Assembly: GCF_019320115.1 (NCBI RefSeq)
Contig: NC_089587.1
Location: forward strand, 86,688,113-86,752,112
DNA length: 64,000 nt
Reading direction: 5' to 3'
Origin: Miscanthus floridulus
Taxonomy: Eukaryota; Streptophyta; Magnoliopsida; Poales; Poaceae
Part shown: positions 54,857-64,000 of the stretch, piece by piece
Position numbering within the stretch: position 1 is the first letter of the stretch
How the letters are laid out: every line of letters starts with the position of its first letter
Notes under the pieces: generated by a model
Told to the model about the DNA's origin: nothing
The model's database searches: none
What the model saw: the letters and a program-made list of their open reading frames with translations, nothing else
Translations under genes and position numbers: made by a program

Positions 54857-57800
54857 TGGATTGACTCAGGTGCAACTGTTTATGTTGCTAATTCCTTGTA
54901 GGGATTTCATTCGACGAGGACTACGCAAAGAAGAGAAAGACACGTTAAAGTTGTAAATAGAGTCCGAGTAGATGTTGAAGCCGTTGACGATCTTTCTATA
55001 GAGCTTGTTGATGGCTTCACACTTTTACTTAGAGATGTACTTTATGTTCCCTCTTTATAGAGAAACTTGATTAGTGTTTCATGCTTGGACAATGATAGAT
55101 ATGATTGCCATTTTAGAAATGGCAAATGTAAGATAACATTTAATAATGCATGTGTTGGTCTTGCTATCTTACAAAATGAGCTTTATTTGTTATCACTATG
55201 TGATGATGTGAATGTTATATGCGATGATGGGAACGTTGCATGCGACAATGAGAATGTATCCTTGTTTGCGGATGTAAATAGAAAACGAAAGAGAGCTCAC
55301 GATGCGTTGTCGAAATTATGACACTGTCATTTAGGCCATATTTCGAGGGGGAGAATAGAAAGACTAGTTAAGAATGATATTCTTCCTCCATTAGAGTTCT
55401 TAGATTTAGAACAATGCAGAGAATGCATAAAAGGAAAGTATGTAAAGAAAATTAAGAAAGATGCCAAATGAAGCGCAAGAATTTTATAGATTATTCACAC
55501 CGACATTTGTGGTCTGTTTCCTGTAAAGAGTGTGGATGGTTGTGATTCATTCATAACATTCATAGATGATTACTCCCGTTATGGCTACATTTATCTAATC
55601 AAAGAAAGAACAGAAGGATTGGATAAATTTAAGATATTTAAGGCAGAAGTTGAAAACCAACATAATTTAAAGATTAAGATAGTCAGGTCCGACCGTGGGG
55701 GGAGTACTACGGTCGGCATACCCCATATGGCCAAGTTCCTAGACCTTTTGTAAGGTTCTTACAGGAGAATGGCATAGTAGCCCAGTATTCTACATCGGGC
55801 GAACCTCAGCAGAATGGAGTAGCTGAAAGACACAATCGTACCCTAATGGATATGGTGTGTAGTATAATAAGTTACTCTACCTTACCATTGAGCCTGTGGA
55901 TGGAGGCGTTAAAAACCACCATTTATATTCTCAATAGAGTACCAAGTAAGTCGCTGACCAAAACACCGTATGAGTTATGGACAGGAAGAGTACCCTCACT
56001 AAACCACTTACATGTGTATGGGAGTCCTACTGAGGCTAAAGTATTTAACCCAAACATTGGGAAGCTAGATCTTAAAATAGTAAGTTGCCATTTCATTGGC
56101 TACCTAGAAAAGTCAAAAGGTTTTTGTTTCTATTGTCCAGACAGACATACAAAGTTTGTGGAAACGAGACACACTGTCTTCCTAGAGGATGAAATGATGA
56201 GGGGGACATGGTAGCTCGAGAAATTGACCTTGAAGAGAAGCGGGTGTATCACAAGCCATTTTTCTCACTACCTGCTGTCGCTGCACCGACAGTGCAAGAT
56301 ACTGTGGTGCCAGCACCTATTGTTATTCCGCCTGTGGAAACAATAAATGACGATGAGGAACTTGTTCTTTAGGATCCTGTAGAACCTATTGCCACATATG
56401 AGGGGGAGCAACAACAGCCTCAAACAGAAGATGTGCCAAATGTGGAGGTCCCTAGAAGGTCTCAAAGAGTTAGAAAATCAGCTATTCCTGCTGACTATGA
56501 AGCACACAACACTAAGTAATTTCAAATGGAGGATGATCCCACCTCATTTGAAGAAGCCATAAGAAGTGGTCATTCATCAAAGTGGCTTCAGACCATGGAA
56601 GATGAAATGAAATCTATGAATACCAATAAAGTTTGAGACTTGGAAATAATTCCTAAAGGAGCCAAAATAGTAGGCTGTAAATGGGTCTACAAAACAAAAC
56701 TTGACTCTCAAGGGAATATAGAGAGATATAAAGCACGACTTATGGCAAAAGGCTTTACATAAAGAGAAGGGATTAATTATAATGAGTCTTTTTCTCTAGT
56801 CTCATGTAAGGATTCCTTCAAAATCATAATGGCATTAGTGACACATTACGATTTAAAATTACATCAGATGGATATAAAGATGACATTTCTCATCAGGGAC
56901 TTGGAGGAAAATGTTTATATGGCACAACCAAAAGGTTTTATCATGGAAGGAAAAGAACGAATGAGATGTCACCTAAAGAAATCTATTTATGGATTAAAAC
57001 AAGCTTCAAGACAGTGGTACTTGAAGTTTTATCAGACAATAAGGAATTTTGGGTTTAAAGAGAATGTTGAGGACAATTGTGTCTATGCAAAGTTTAAGAA
57101 TGGGAAGTTTATCTTCTTTGTCCTATATGTGGATGATATCTTACTTGCTAGTAGTGATGTTAGTCTACTACTAGAGACAAAGAAGTTTTTGTCCTCAAAA
57201 TTTGATATGAAAGATCTTGGTGAAGCTTTGTTCGTTCTAGGGATCGAGATTCACCGAGATAGAAGTAAAGGGGTATTAGGACTGTCACAAAAGGCATACA
57301 TAGAAAAGATCTTAAAGAAATTCAGTATGCACAAATGTAGTCCCTCACCTGCTCCTATAGTCAAGGGCGACAGATATGGGGATTTTTAATGCCCTAGGAA
57401 TCAGTATGAGATCGATCAAATAAAAACGGTTTCATATGCTTCAGCTATCGGAAGCTTGCAATATGCTCAAGTATGTACGCGCCCTAACTTGGTATTTGTT
57501 ATCGAGTTACTTGGCAGATTCCAGAGCAATTCTAGAACATAACACTAAAAATTAGTAAAAAAAAGTATTGCGTTATTTGCAAAGAACGAAAAGCCTCATG
57601 ATGACATATAGAAGATCAGATTCACTCCATATAGTGGGATATTCAGATTCTGATTATGCGGGAGATGGTAGGAAATCCACGTCTGGATATGTATTCACTC
57701 TCGCATGGGGAGCTATTTCATGGAAAAGCTCAAAGCAAACCATCACTACATCGTCCATAATGTATGCCGAGTTTGTAGCGTGTTATGAGGCAACGGGGCA

Positions 57801-58070
57801 GGTGAACTGGCTAAAGAAGTTCATACCTGGTTTGAAGGTGGTTGATGACATCTATAGACCACTTAAGTTATACTGCGATAATAATCCAGCAGTACAGTAT
57901 ATTCACAACAATAAGTCAAGTGGTGCTGCCAAACACATTGACATAAAATATTATGTTATGAAAGATAAAGTCCAGGATCATGTCATAAGTCTTGAGCATA
58001 TAGGTATCGAAAATATGCTCGTAGATCCGCTCACAAAAGGCTTACCACCCAACGTGTCAGAGAACATGTA
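54857..58070 (+). pseudogene. pol: Pol of element A (protease to RNase H)
   Basis: It resumes in the protease site (WIDSGATVYVANS). Then come integrase zinc-binding (LGHISRGRIERL, CRECIKG), core ([27 protein letters not shown], where Asn is Arg-shifted; [14 protein letters not shown]) and RT ([22 protein letters not shown]; catalytic YVDDILLAS at about 57127). RNase H follows ([37 protein letters not shown]). It ends with DPLTKGLPPNV at about 58055. Breaks include a frameshift around 55700-55735 and stops near 54900, 55058, 55321, 56211, 56371, 56636, 56761 and 57388. Integrase precedes RT, as in copia. Confidence 0.9.
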
Positions 58071-58283
58071 GCCGACATGGGTTTAAGGGAAAGCCTATAA
58101 TTCCTGGACAAAAGAAGACCCAAAGTTAAGTATCTATTTCAGAACAGAGTGGTGTGTTGTAGCTGTTAAATCTATCGGCAATTGACCGTGACGATGAAAC
58201 ATGCTCTATGCGCTAATCTGTAATAGAGTGAACAAAAGTAAATGATATGAAATTAAAAGATGGTAGGAGATCAAGGAGAAGAT

Positions 58284-58815
58284 TGTTAGATTAATCTCTA
58301 ATCCTAAACTGGGCCCAACGGCCCAGTTGGGCCTTTGATCCGCGCCCTGATCGGGGGCGCCCAGCCCACTATGGCTAGAAGACCCCTGCCACAATGCGCA
58401 ATAAATAAAGATGGGGGCCGACGGCTCTGAGTATGAGGTTCGCCTGAGCCGAGCTCCCCACCGATAAACCCTAAACCCGATCTAGTAAGGGACGCAGCCA
58501 GTGACGGGAAGCACCTCCATCATAGCACTGCGCCGCCTCCGGACTGCGTCACTGGACTCCACTGCCTTTACCGCCGGTCGCCACCGCACATCACCGACGT
58601 CGTCTTCACCGACCGTCGCTGCCCTAGTGCAGACACCGATTCCATGGCGGACGCGAGCGGATCCTCCTTTATGGTGTCAGGTTCGACACGTTCTTCTACT
58701 CCACCCCTCTCTATCTCTCTCGTTACACTAGTAGATGTTCTAGGGCTCATGATTCTATTAAATAGCAAGCAGACGTGCTAGTTCTATGCCTAGAGATCCT
58801 GTTCTAGGTCTAACA
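58284..58815 (+). repeat. 3' LTR of element A
   Basis: 532 bp, partner of 26698-27229. It is preceded by a purine-rich GGTAGGAGATCAAGGAGAAG that may be the polypurine tract, and followed by the target duplication ATTAG at 58816-58820. Confidence 0.93.
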
Positions 58816-58820
58816 ATTAG

Positions 58821-59089
58821 TAGAAATGATGTTGCATTTTTTTATCAAAAAAAAGAATACTTTTTTTCTTATATGCACTTCTTTTAGGGATACATACTGA
58901 ATTCACTTTTGGATCCATTCAAAAAAAAAAGAGTGCTTGGACAGGTGTGAATGTAGCTTCGGTAGGCCCATGTTGTTTAGATCCACCATTGGGCTGAAAG
59001 TTGATACTTAGACTCCTTCGGACCATGGGCTTCATTCTCATATTACTTTTATTCTGCAGGACGTACGGCCCATCAAAAGCCACTGCAGG
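58821..59089. other. Intergenic DNA flanking element A
   Basis: No gene is seen. A- and T-rich runs occur near 58840-58870 and 58921-58930. Confidence 0.5.
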
Positions 59090-60060
59090 TTTTGGTCCTT
59101 TTAATTCTTTGGTACTTACGGAAAACACGCAATGATCAAAGATTTAATACTATCTGTTGTGAGAGTTTTCTTCTTCATGAGGATTGTGCCACTGATGAAT
59201 CTTACAGTTTAACTGTTGAATATGATACTCCTTCCTTTGCTAATCCTGTGCATTTAGGCCTTAACAGTCTCCCTTCTCCAGACTCCAGGTTCAGAATATA
59301 CTTCTCTGGTGGCACATGTTGTTGATGGTCCTTTTTTTTTTTTTGCCAAAGGGCCTCTAGTCCAACTGGTTAGAGCGTCCCGGCGGCACTCCTCAGGTCC
59401 TGGGTTCGATTTTCCGTGGGAGCGAATTTCAGGCTAAGATTAAAAAACTCCCCTCGTCTGTCCCACACCAAAGCATAGGTCTAAGGACCGGTCCGGTCTC
59501 ACAGGGCGACGGTGCCGCTGTGTAAGGGTGGGGCAGGGATTCGGAGGTTTTCTGGGCCTGCGTGAGAAGGTCTTCTTTTTAATGCAATGTCTGGGGGTGG
59601 TCATACCCTCGCTGGTCCCTTTTTTTTTGTGATGCTTCTGTTTGCTTGCATGGTTGATGGTTCTCAAGCTCAAAACCAAACTGCCATTGGTGTGCTAATC
59701 CTAACTACTCCAACTTATGGTATGCGTTCGGCTTCTTTTTTGCAGGTTGCTTGCTCCATGAATCTTGGATCCTTCGGAGGCTGAAGCACATCCCTCTTGC
59801 TTGGTGTCAAAATCGCTAATGCGCTTTAACTTGCAGGTGGCACAAACTTGATAAGAATAATCAGATTCTTGCCTCAGCTGTTCAGGCTGATTATTGACGT
59901 CAAGCTCCATGTCATTGCTCAGGCTAATTCTTGTTGAGATAGAACAAATCAATAGACACACAGGCTAGACATTGCAGATTGTTTCGGATCAGCAAGACAC
60001 TTGCGTCTATATATGGTGCCTTATTGATGGCCATGTGAGCTTCGCTAATCGATTTTGTAC
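59090..60060 (+). pseudogene. LINE 3'-end remnant (RNase H region), interrupted by a SINE
   Basis: Shifting plus-strand frames give ILWYLRKTRNDQRF and LNSLPSPDSRFRIYF before the SINE. After it they give SQAQNQTAIGVLI, a FLQVACS-like piece, KIANALNLQVA and NQILASAVQADY. These resemble the linker and RNase H-like domain at the end of plant L1-type LINE ORF2. The sequence is badly decayed with many stops. Recognition rests on short motif order, so the confidence is moderate. Confidence 0.5.
59345..59628 (+). mobile_element. tRNA-derived SINE (grass PoaS/Au type)
   Basis: The 5' part is tRNA-like, with a box A match TAGTCCAACTGG (59358-59369) and a box B-like GGTTCGATTTTCC (59403-59415). The body has CCCCTCGTCTGTCCCACACC and GTGAGAAGGTCTTCTT, followed by a T-rich end. 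A GGTCC plus T-run occurs on both sides (about 59327 and 59614) and may be the target duplication. Confidence 0.82.
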
Positions 60061-60360
60061 AGTAGAACTTCACATTCAGGTGCACACGTATGGTAAAAAA
60101 ATAAAAAAACAAACAAAAAAAAACTTTAGCATGCAGGATTTAGCTCATATGCGAATAGTTGGTGCTTGATGACATTTACAAAGGTTGGATGTGCCATAAT
60201 CAGATCCGAGGTCTGTCAGACCAGCGATAAAACAAAACAAAAACAATATTCATGGAACTAAGTTCAAATATCAGTTACTACCATCCATGTACATTGTTCA
60301 TTAATTAATGTGCAAAAGCACTCCATTGCCTTTCCTCAAAATATCACTCAGCAAATAACA
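60061..60360. other. 3' flank of the mTERF gene
   Basis: No coding sequence is seen. In minus orientation this is probably the 3' untranslated region. A-rich runs occur near 60097-60123 and 60232-60243. Confidence 0.4.
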
Positions 60361-62292
60361 TCATGCTAAATCATCTGAAGTACAGTGCACGCTTTTGTCA
60401 GCAGCTACCTCTTTCTTCAACTTCTCCCAGACTTCTGGACCCTTTTCATGTTTTAGGACCAGATAGTTAAAAAACCGCTTCTCTGAACAAGCTAATAAGG
60501 TGGATAGAGCAAAATTAGGAGGAACCAGCCCTCTTTCTTGCAGCCAATTGTACATTAGAAACCTAGCTTTGGTTCTCTCTATAGTGAACGACAAGAACGC
60601 GGGGTATCCAACCAGAGCGCTTAGAGGATATGATGTCTCATTTAAAAGGAAAGATATCTTGGACTCAAGGACATGTATCTTCTGATTCAGAACCTGCGGC
60701 GCTACTTTGATCATGTTCGATACATCCTTGGGCTCAAATCCAATCTTCACCAAAAAGTCAAACCGATCTTGTAGCTCATCACCCTTACCACGGAAAGCTT
60801 TTAGTGCCTTATTCATATCATCAGAGCCTTCCTCAAATCCTATGTTTTTCAAAAAAATCACCTTCTCCTTCAGTGATTTCTCAGTCCTGTCACAAGGCGG
60901 TAGGCGGTTGACCTTTAACCCTAATGCATATTTCATCAGTTCACGTGGCTCTTCCATTATAATCTTCCACAAACGCTTCTTCCCCACATTGAGATATGTA
61001 AGAATGCTGTTTGCCTTCTTCACTCGAGCAGAACCCAGCATTGATGCATTTGCTACCACAAACTTCTTAATATCCTCCTCGCTTACATCAATGCCAGTTA
61101 AGAATAGTATAACACTCTGTATGTTCCTTGCGAAACTCCTGGCCTGTACATCTGGGAAGTCCATGAAAAGATTAAACAGATCTTCTTTTCCAGACCCTGC
61201 TTTCAGCATAATGGCAACTGCCCTAAACAGTACCTTTCCAGAACCATCCAACAAGAAATCTGGGCGTTGCCTGATCAATTTACCAATACCCTCCTTGTCG
61301 AATCCCAATTCAGTAAAAAATTGAGGAACTTCAACCATCTTTCTCCAATTATACGACTTCTTTATAGATAAGAATTGACCAATCCAGTCTCTCTGAATGC
61401 CAATGTCATCTAGCCACTTTATGATCTTCAATTCAGCGAGTGGGCCACGTGTCAATACAGCAGGACAACAGGTTACCAGTTTTATCACAGTGGTCTTACT
61501 GAACCCTAGATCCTCAATAGCTCTTAGCTTAGATGCAAGCACACCATCACCAAAACTGAAAACCTCCCCAGCATCCCTGTATATTCCCCCTATCTTAGTG
61601 CGCATAACCCCATAATTGCAAAGAACATGGTAGTTTTCCAGCAATGTCTCGTCATCGGATAGAAACATGAGATCCTGAGGCAGAAAGGATTCATACTCAC
61701 TCGGCTTGAAGCCGATGCTCTCGAAGAATGGCTCAAACTCATTGATCGGATAATACCTGAACAGACGCTGCAACGCATTAGTGGCCCTCTCATCCCTCAT
61801 CTCCCTTGTCTTCACCTTTGACCTGAACACTGCCTCATCCCCCTCCACAGGGTCCTCGATAGCATCCTTCACCTGGTTCAGCAGCTTGCTCACAAAGGCA
61901 GGTGAGTGCTTGCTTATATGTTCGGCATCCGAAAAGCTCAGCCCCCTGGTGACATGGAGGTACTCCATGAAAGTCTGCTGAGCGGTCCAGAACACCCGCA
62001 TCTTCTTCATTCGCCTGATCTCCTCATCTACCATTGCCACTGCATCAGCACAATCCAAGGGTTTCTCACCCCTAACACGTGCAGGAGCAGCCGAGTAAGC
62101 CCGCAACTGATACCCATGACCAGTTGGGGTAACCCCCCACCAATTCAACACAGCTGATGATTCTTCAACATCCCGGGTATCAGTAGCAAACTGGTGTGGT
62201 GCTCGGTACGGCTCACCGTGCTCCACAATAAGTTGAACCAGGGGAACCCGCCTGAGGCCGCGACCGGCCCTTAGTGCGCTCCGGAGGATCAT
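60361..62292 (-). CDS. mTERF-family protein (mitochondrial transcription termination factor-like)
   Basis: A single 643-residue frame. The start is the first in-frame ATG, at 62292; an in-frame TGA lies upstream in the leader. The N-terminus MILRSALRAGRGLRRVPLVQ is Arg/Leu-rich without acidic residues, as in a mitochondrial (possibly plastid) targeting peptide. From about residue 185 to 600 it is built of mTERF-like helical repeats, for example 259-282 (EDLGFSKTTVIKLVTCCPAVLT), 328-349 (ELGFDKEGIGKLIRQRPDFLL) and 515-537 (VKIGFEPKDVSNMIKVAPQVL). These form a right-handed nucleic-acid-binding solenoid used in organelle transcription, splicing or RNA maturation. No stops are present, so it is likely functional. 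The specific organelle target cannot be told. The length is usual for larger plant members. Confidence 0.92.
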   Translation of the reverse strand: MILRSALRAGRGLRRVPLVQLIVEHGEPYRAPHQFATDTRDVEESSAVLNWWGVTPTGHGYQLRAYSAAPARVRGEKPLDCADAVAMVDEEIRRMKKMRVFWTAQQTFMEYLHVTRGLSFSDAEHISKHSPAFVSKLLNQVKDAIEDPVEGDEAVFRSKVKTREMRDERATNALQRLFRYYPINEFEPFFESIGFKPSEYESFLPQDLMFLSDDETLLENYHVLCNYGVMRTKIGGIYRDAGEVFSFGDGVLASKLRAIEDLGFSKTTVIKLVTCCPAVLTRGPLAELKIIKWLDDIGIQRDWIGQFLSIKKSYNWRKMVEVPQFFTELGFDKEGIGKLIRQRPDFLLDGSGKVLFRAVAIMLKAGSGKEDLFNLFMDFPDVQARSFARNIQSVILFLTGIDVSEEDIKKFVVANASMLGSARVKKANSILTYLNVGKKRLWKIIMEEPRELMKYALGLKVNRLPPCDRTEKSLKEKVIFLKNIGFEEGSDDMNKALKAFRGKGDELQDRFDFLVKIGFEPKDVSNMIKVAPQVLNQKIHVLESKISFLLNETSYPLSALVGYPAFLSFTIERTKARFLMYNWLQERGLVPPNFALSTLLACSEKRFFNYLVLKHEKGPEVWEKLKKEVAADKSVHCTSDDLA

Positions 62293-62734
62293 GGGGAAAC
62301 CGAGCTGGAAGCGCTGGCAGGACGGCAAGAAAGGCGCCAACTTTGGCGTGCTACTCCACGACCGCCATCGATGGCGACTCCAGCTTCTGCACCCTCAGCG
62401 CCCAGTCTGCACGCGGAAATCAAAACGACAAATAAGGCAAATGTTAAGATCGATATCTCCCACGGGGGCAAGATGCTTAGTACCAGAAGGAGAGCGTACC
62501 AAGTGACGTAGCACGCTGCTGCTGCTGAGGCGGCGGCGTCAAACGGTCGCCGGCGCAGATCGTGCAGTGGCAGCCGTTGCGCGAGCTCCTTGGTTGAGTG
62601 GGGCAGAGCAGATGAAGCTGCGGCAAAGAGGGCGCAGACTGAGCGAGGAGGTGGGAGGAGGCAGGCTGCTGGTGGCGCGCGGCGGACGAGACGGTGCGGC
62701 CAGCGGCGGAGGAGTTGAGTTGCGGTGGGGACAT
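62293..62734 (-). promoter_or_regulatory. 5' leader of the mTERF gene with an intron and an upstream ORF
   Basis: On the minus strand a GT donor at 62499-62498 and an AG acceptor at 62408-62407 define a 93-bp candidate intron. An ATG at 62734 opens a frame that passes through this splice and ends at TAG 62353-62351, giving 96 residues. It finishes 58 bp before the main ATG. An inner ATG at 62368 in the same frame gives a 5-residue version. The upstream frame is Ser/Pro/Gln-rich and has no recognised domain; it may reduce translation of the main frame. Confidence 0.5.
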
Positions 62735-64000
62735 GGGGTTTGGGTGTGCTCCGGCCGCCGGGAGTGGAAGCAGCTGATGGGCCGTCGCGCGCGGAACAAA
62801 GCCCAGAAAAGGATTTTTATTATATCTCGTCCTTTGCAGAATTTAATTGCCTCAAACGAAAAATTGCAAAGAAAATATAATCTTACGGCCAATCGAAACG
62901 GTGAGATTTAAATTACGTCACTTCAATTGGCAGGATTCTTTTTTTTTATCTGTAAATTAGACAAATCTAGACGCTCATATATATTGACACATATTCACAC
63001 CCCTATTAATGCGCGCATACCCTACCATTAGGAGTATATTTGAAAGATTAAGCCGATAAATCCCAAGATTAATGGATCACTTAGAAAATTAGAAATTTTC
63101 AATATAAACAATGATGAAGATAAATACACATAAAAAATACTAAGCTTGACAAGACCTACAACTTTATATTTCATAACATTTTCTTTTTCCTTGTGCAAAT
63201 AGTAATCTTTATTTCATAACATTTTCCTTTTTCATTTGACCTCATATGGAGATAGATTTCTTTTGAAAATTAAACCTTTTCATTTGACCTGATATGGAGA
63301 TAGATTTGAAAATTATAGAGATCTAAAGATAGCTCATAACGTTTTGTTTAAAGCCATATCAGTGCCAAAGCGGCCAGTTGGCAGACCGGCCTGTTCACGG
63401 AGAAAAAGTTCTGGTTCGAACATGCCTAAGCCAAACTTGTGCAGACTAAATTTTTCACAGCTTCAGCAAAATTTCATCGACAAACTTCTCTTTTTTGAGC
63501 GAAGACGAGCCAAATATCGTCAGGTTCCGCACTCGGACCCTACATGACAAACTGATGTGCAGTTTCTGGATTTTGGTACAAACACACAAGCATACCAGAT
63601 GGCTAGCAATTTATAGACATATACTTTTCCTGTTCATGACACTTCAGCAACTGAGTCAACCACCATTCTTCTACCAGATCATGGTGTCGACCAAGCATAC
63701 ATCAATGAAGTGAACATGAGACATCCAGTTAGCTAAACAACCAACCACTGTATACATAAGTAAATAAGTTCGAATGTAGGTCCCCACCAAAAACAAGCAC
63801 ACCAACTCAAACACATTCACAAGTTACAATAAACAATGACCAATCAAACAAAGGCCGAGGCATAACCCCCTGAACCCCAGCAAAGTGCAGGTAAAAGGTC
63901 TGCTGCACTGAAGTCCATATTACACACACCTGGGGTGAAAATGTAAAAGAAGAAGAGAAATGTTGGTGGTGTACAATGCTTTCACGGTAAGGGTGCCTAT
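62735..64000. other. Intergenic DNA; promoter side of mTERF and possible 3' end of another gene
   Basis: No coding sequence is recognised. A direct repeat of about 32 bp (CTTTTCATTTGACCT then ATATGGAGATAGATTT) occurs at 63229 and 63277. On the minus strand, 63720-64000 reads like a plant 3' untranslated region (T-rich, GTTTATTGTAACTTGTG) and may belong to a gene beyond the right edge. This is a guess. Confidence 0.35.

Larger units (their letters stand above)
26698..58815 (+). mobile_element. Copia LTR retrotransposon A, split by element B
   Basis: Both LTRs are 532 bp (26698-27229, 58284-58815), start TGTTA and end CTAACA. They are flanked by the perfect 5-bp target duplication ATTAG (26693-26697 and 58816-58820). 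A primer-binding site follows the 5' LTR. Order: leader, gag (28624-29522), protease broken by B at 29546, then protease-integrase-RT-RNase H at 54857-58070. Integrase before RT is the copia order. About 37 of 532 LTR positions differ by eye (about 7 %), mostly transitions, so it is old. Stops throughout make it non-autonomous. Confidence 0.93.

Noticed and set aside
59358..59415. Functional tRNA gene
   Set aside because: Box A/B matches are present but there is no cloverleaf, and the sequence continues into a SINE body.
62293..62340. Longer N-terminus of the mTERF protein starting at 62340
   Set aside because: The codon there is TTG, not ATG. An in-frame TGA lies just upstream, and the first in-frame ATG is at 62292.

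Overview
This is nuclear DNA of a plant, almost certainly a grass and probably a panicoid of the sorghum/sugarcane/Miscanthus group. The evidence is spliced protein genes, grass-type MITEs, a grass tRNA-derived SINE, a Tat-type gypsy element with the grass 'putative gypsy type transposon' antisense gene, and long SIRE/Maximus-like copia LTRs. The species cannot be fixed from sequence alone. Only two ordinary host genes are supported: a five-exon TBC-domain Rab GTPase-activating protein gene (16950-21212, +) and a single-coding-exon mTERF-family organelle gene (60361-62292, -). Nearly everything else is transposon-derived.

Layout. 1-1720 is the end of an LTR running off the left edge. 1721-5114 is intergenic, with MITEs and an old repeat. 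5124-14831 is a 9.7-kb Mutator-like element (MULE) with terminal inverted repeats and an exact 9-bp target duplication. It carries decayed transposase and plant-mobile-domain genes and is itself interrupted by a solo copia LTR (7863-9831). 14841-16400 holds MITEs. The TBC gene follows. 21213-26697 is gene-free DNA with MITEs and a second copy of the old repeat.

26698-58815 is a nested LTR-retrotransposon stack. Copia element A (LTRs 26698-27229 and 58284-58815, target duplication ATTAG) was split in its protease codons by copia element B (LTRs 29547-31431 and 52966-54856, target duplication TGGAT). B was in turn split in its integrase by a gypsy/Tat block (34234-49285, target duplication ATCGG/ATCAG). 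The gypsy block is rearranged: its terminal LTR pieces point one way and its gag-pol the other, its left end is an 80-bp-arm palindrome, and it contains two partial internal copies. One of these has a 3.7-kb antisense-gene cassette that the other lacks cleanly. All retroelement reading frames carry stops or frameshifts, so they are relics.

58816-60360 holds a LINE RNase H remnant split by a SINE. The mTERF gene and its intron-containing 5' leader follow (minus strand), and 62735-64000 has no recognisable coding sequence. By hand count the LTRs of A differ more (about 7 %) than those of B (about 2-3 %), which agrees with the nesting order. All identities and counts were made by eye and are approximate.
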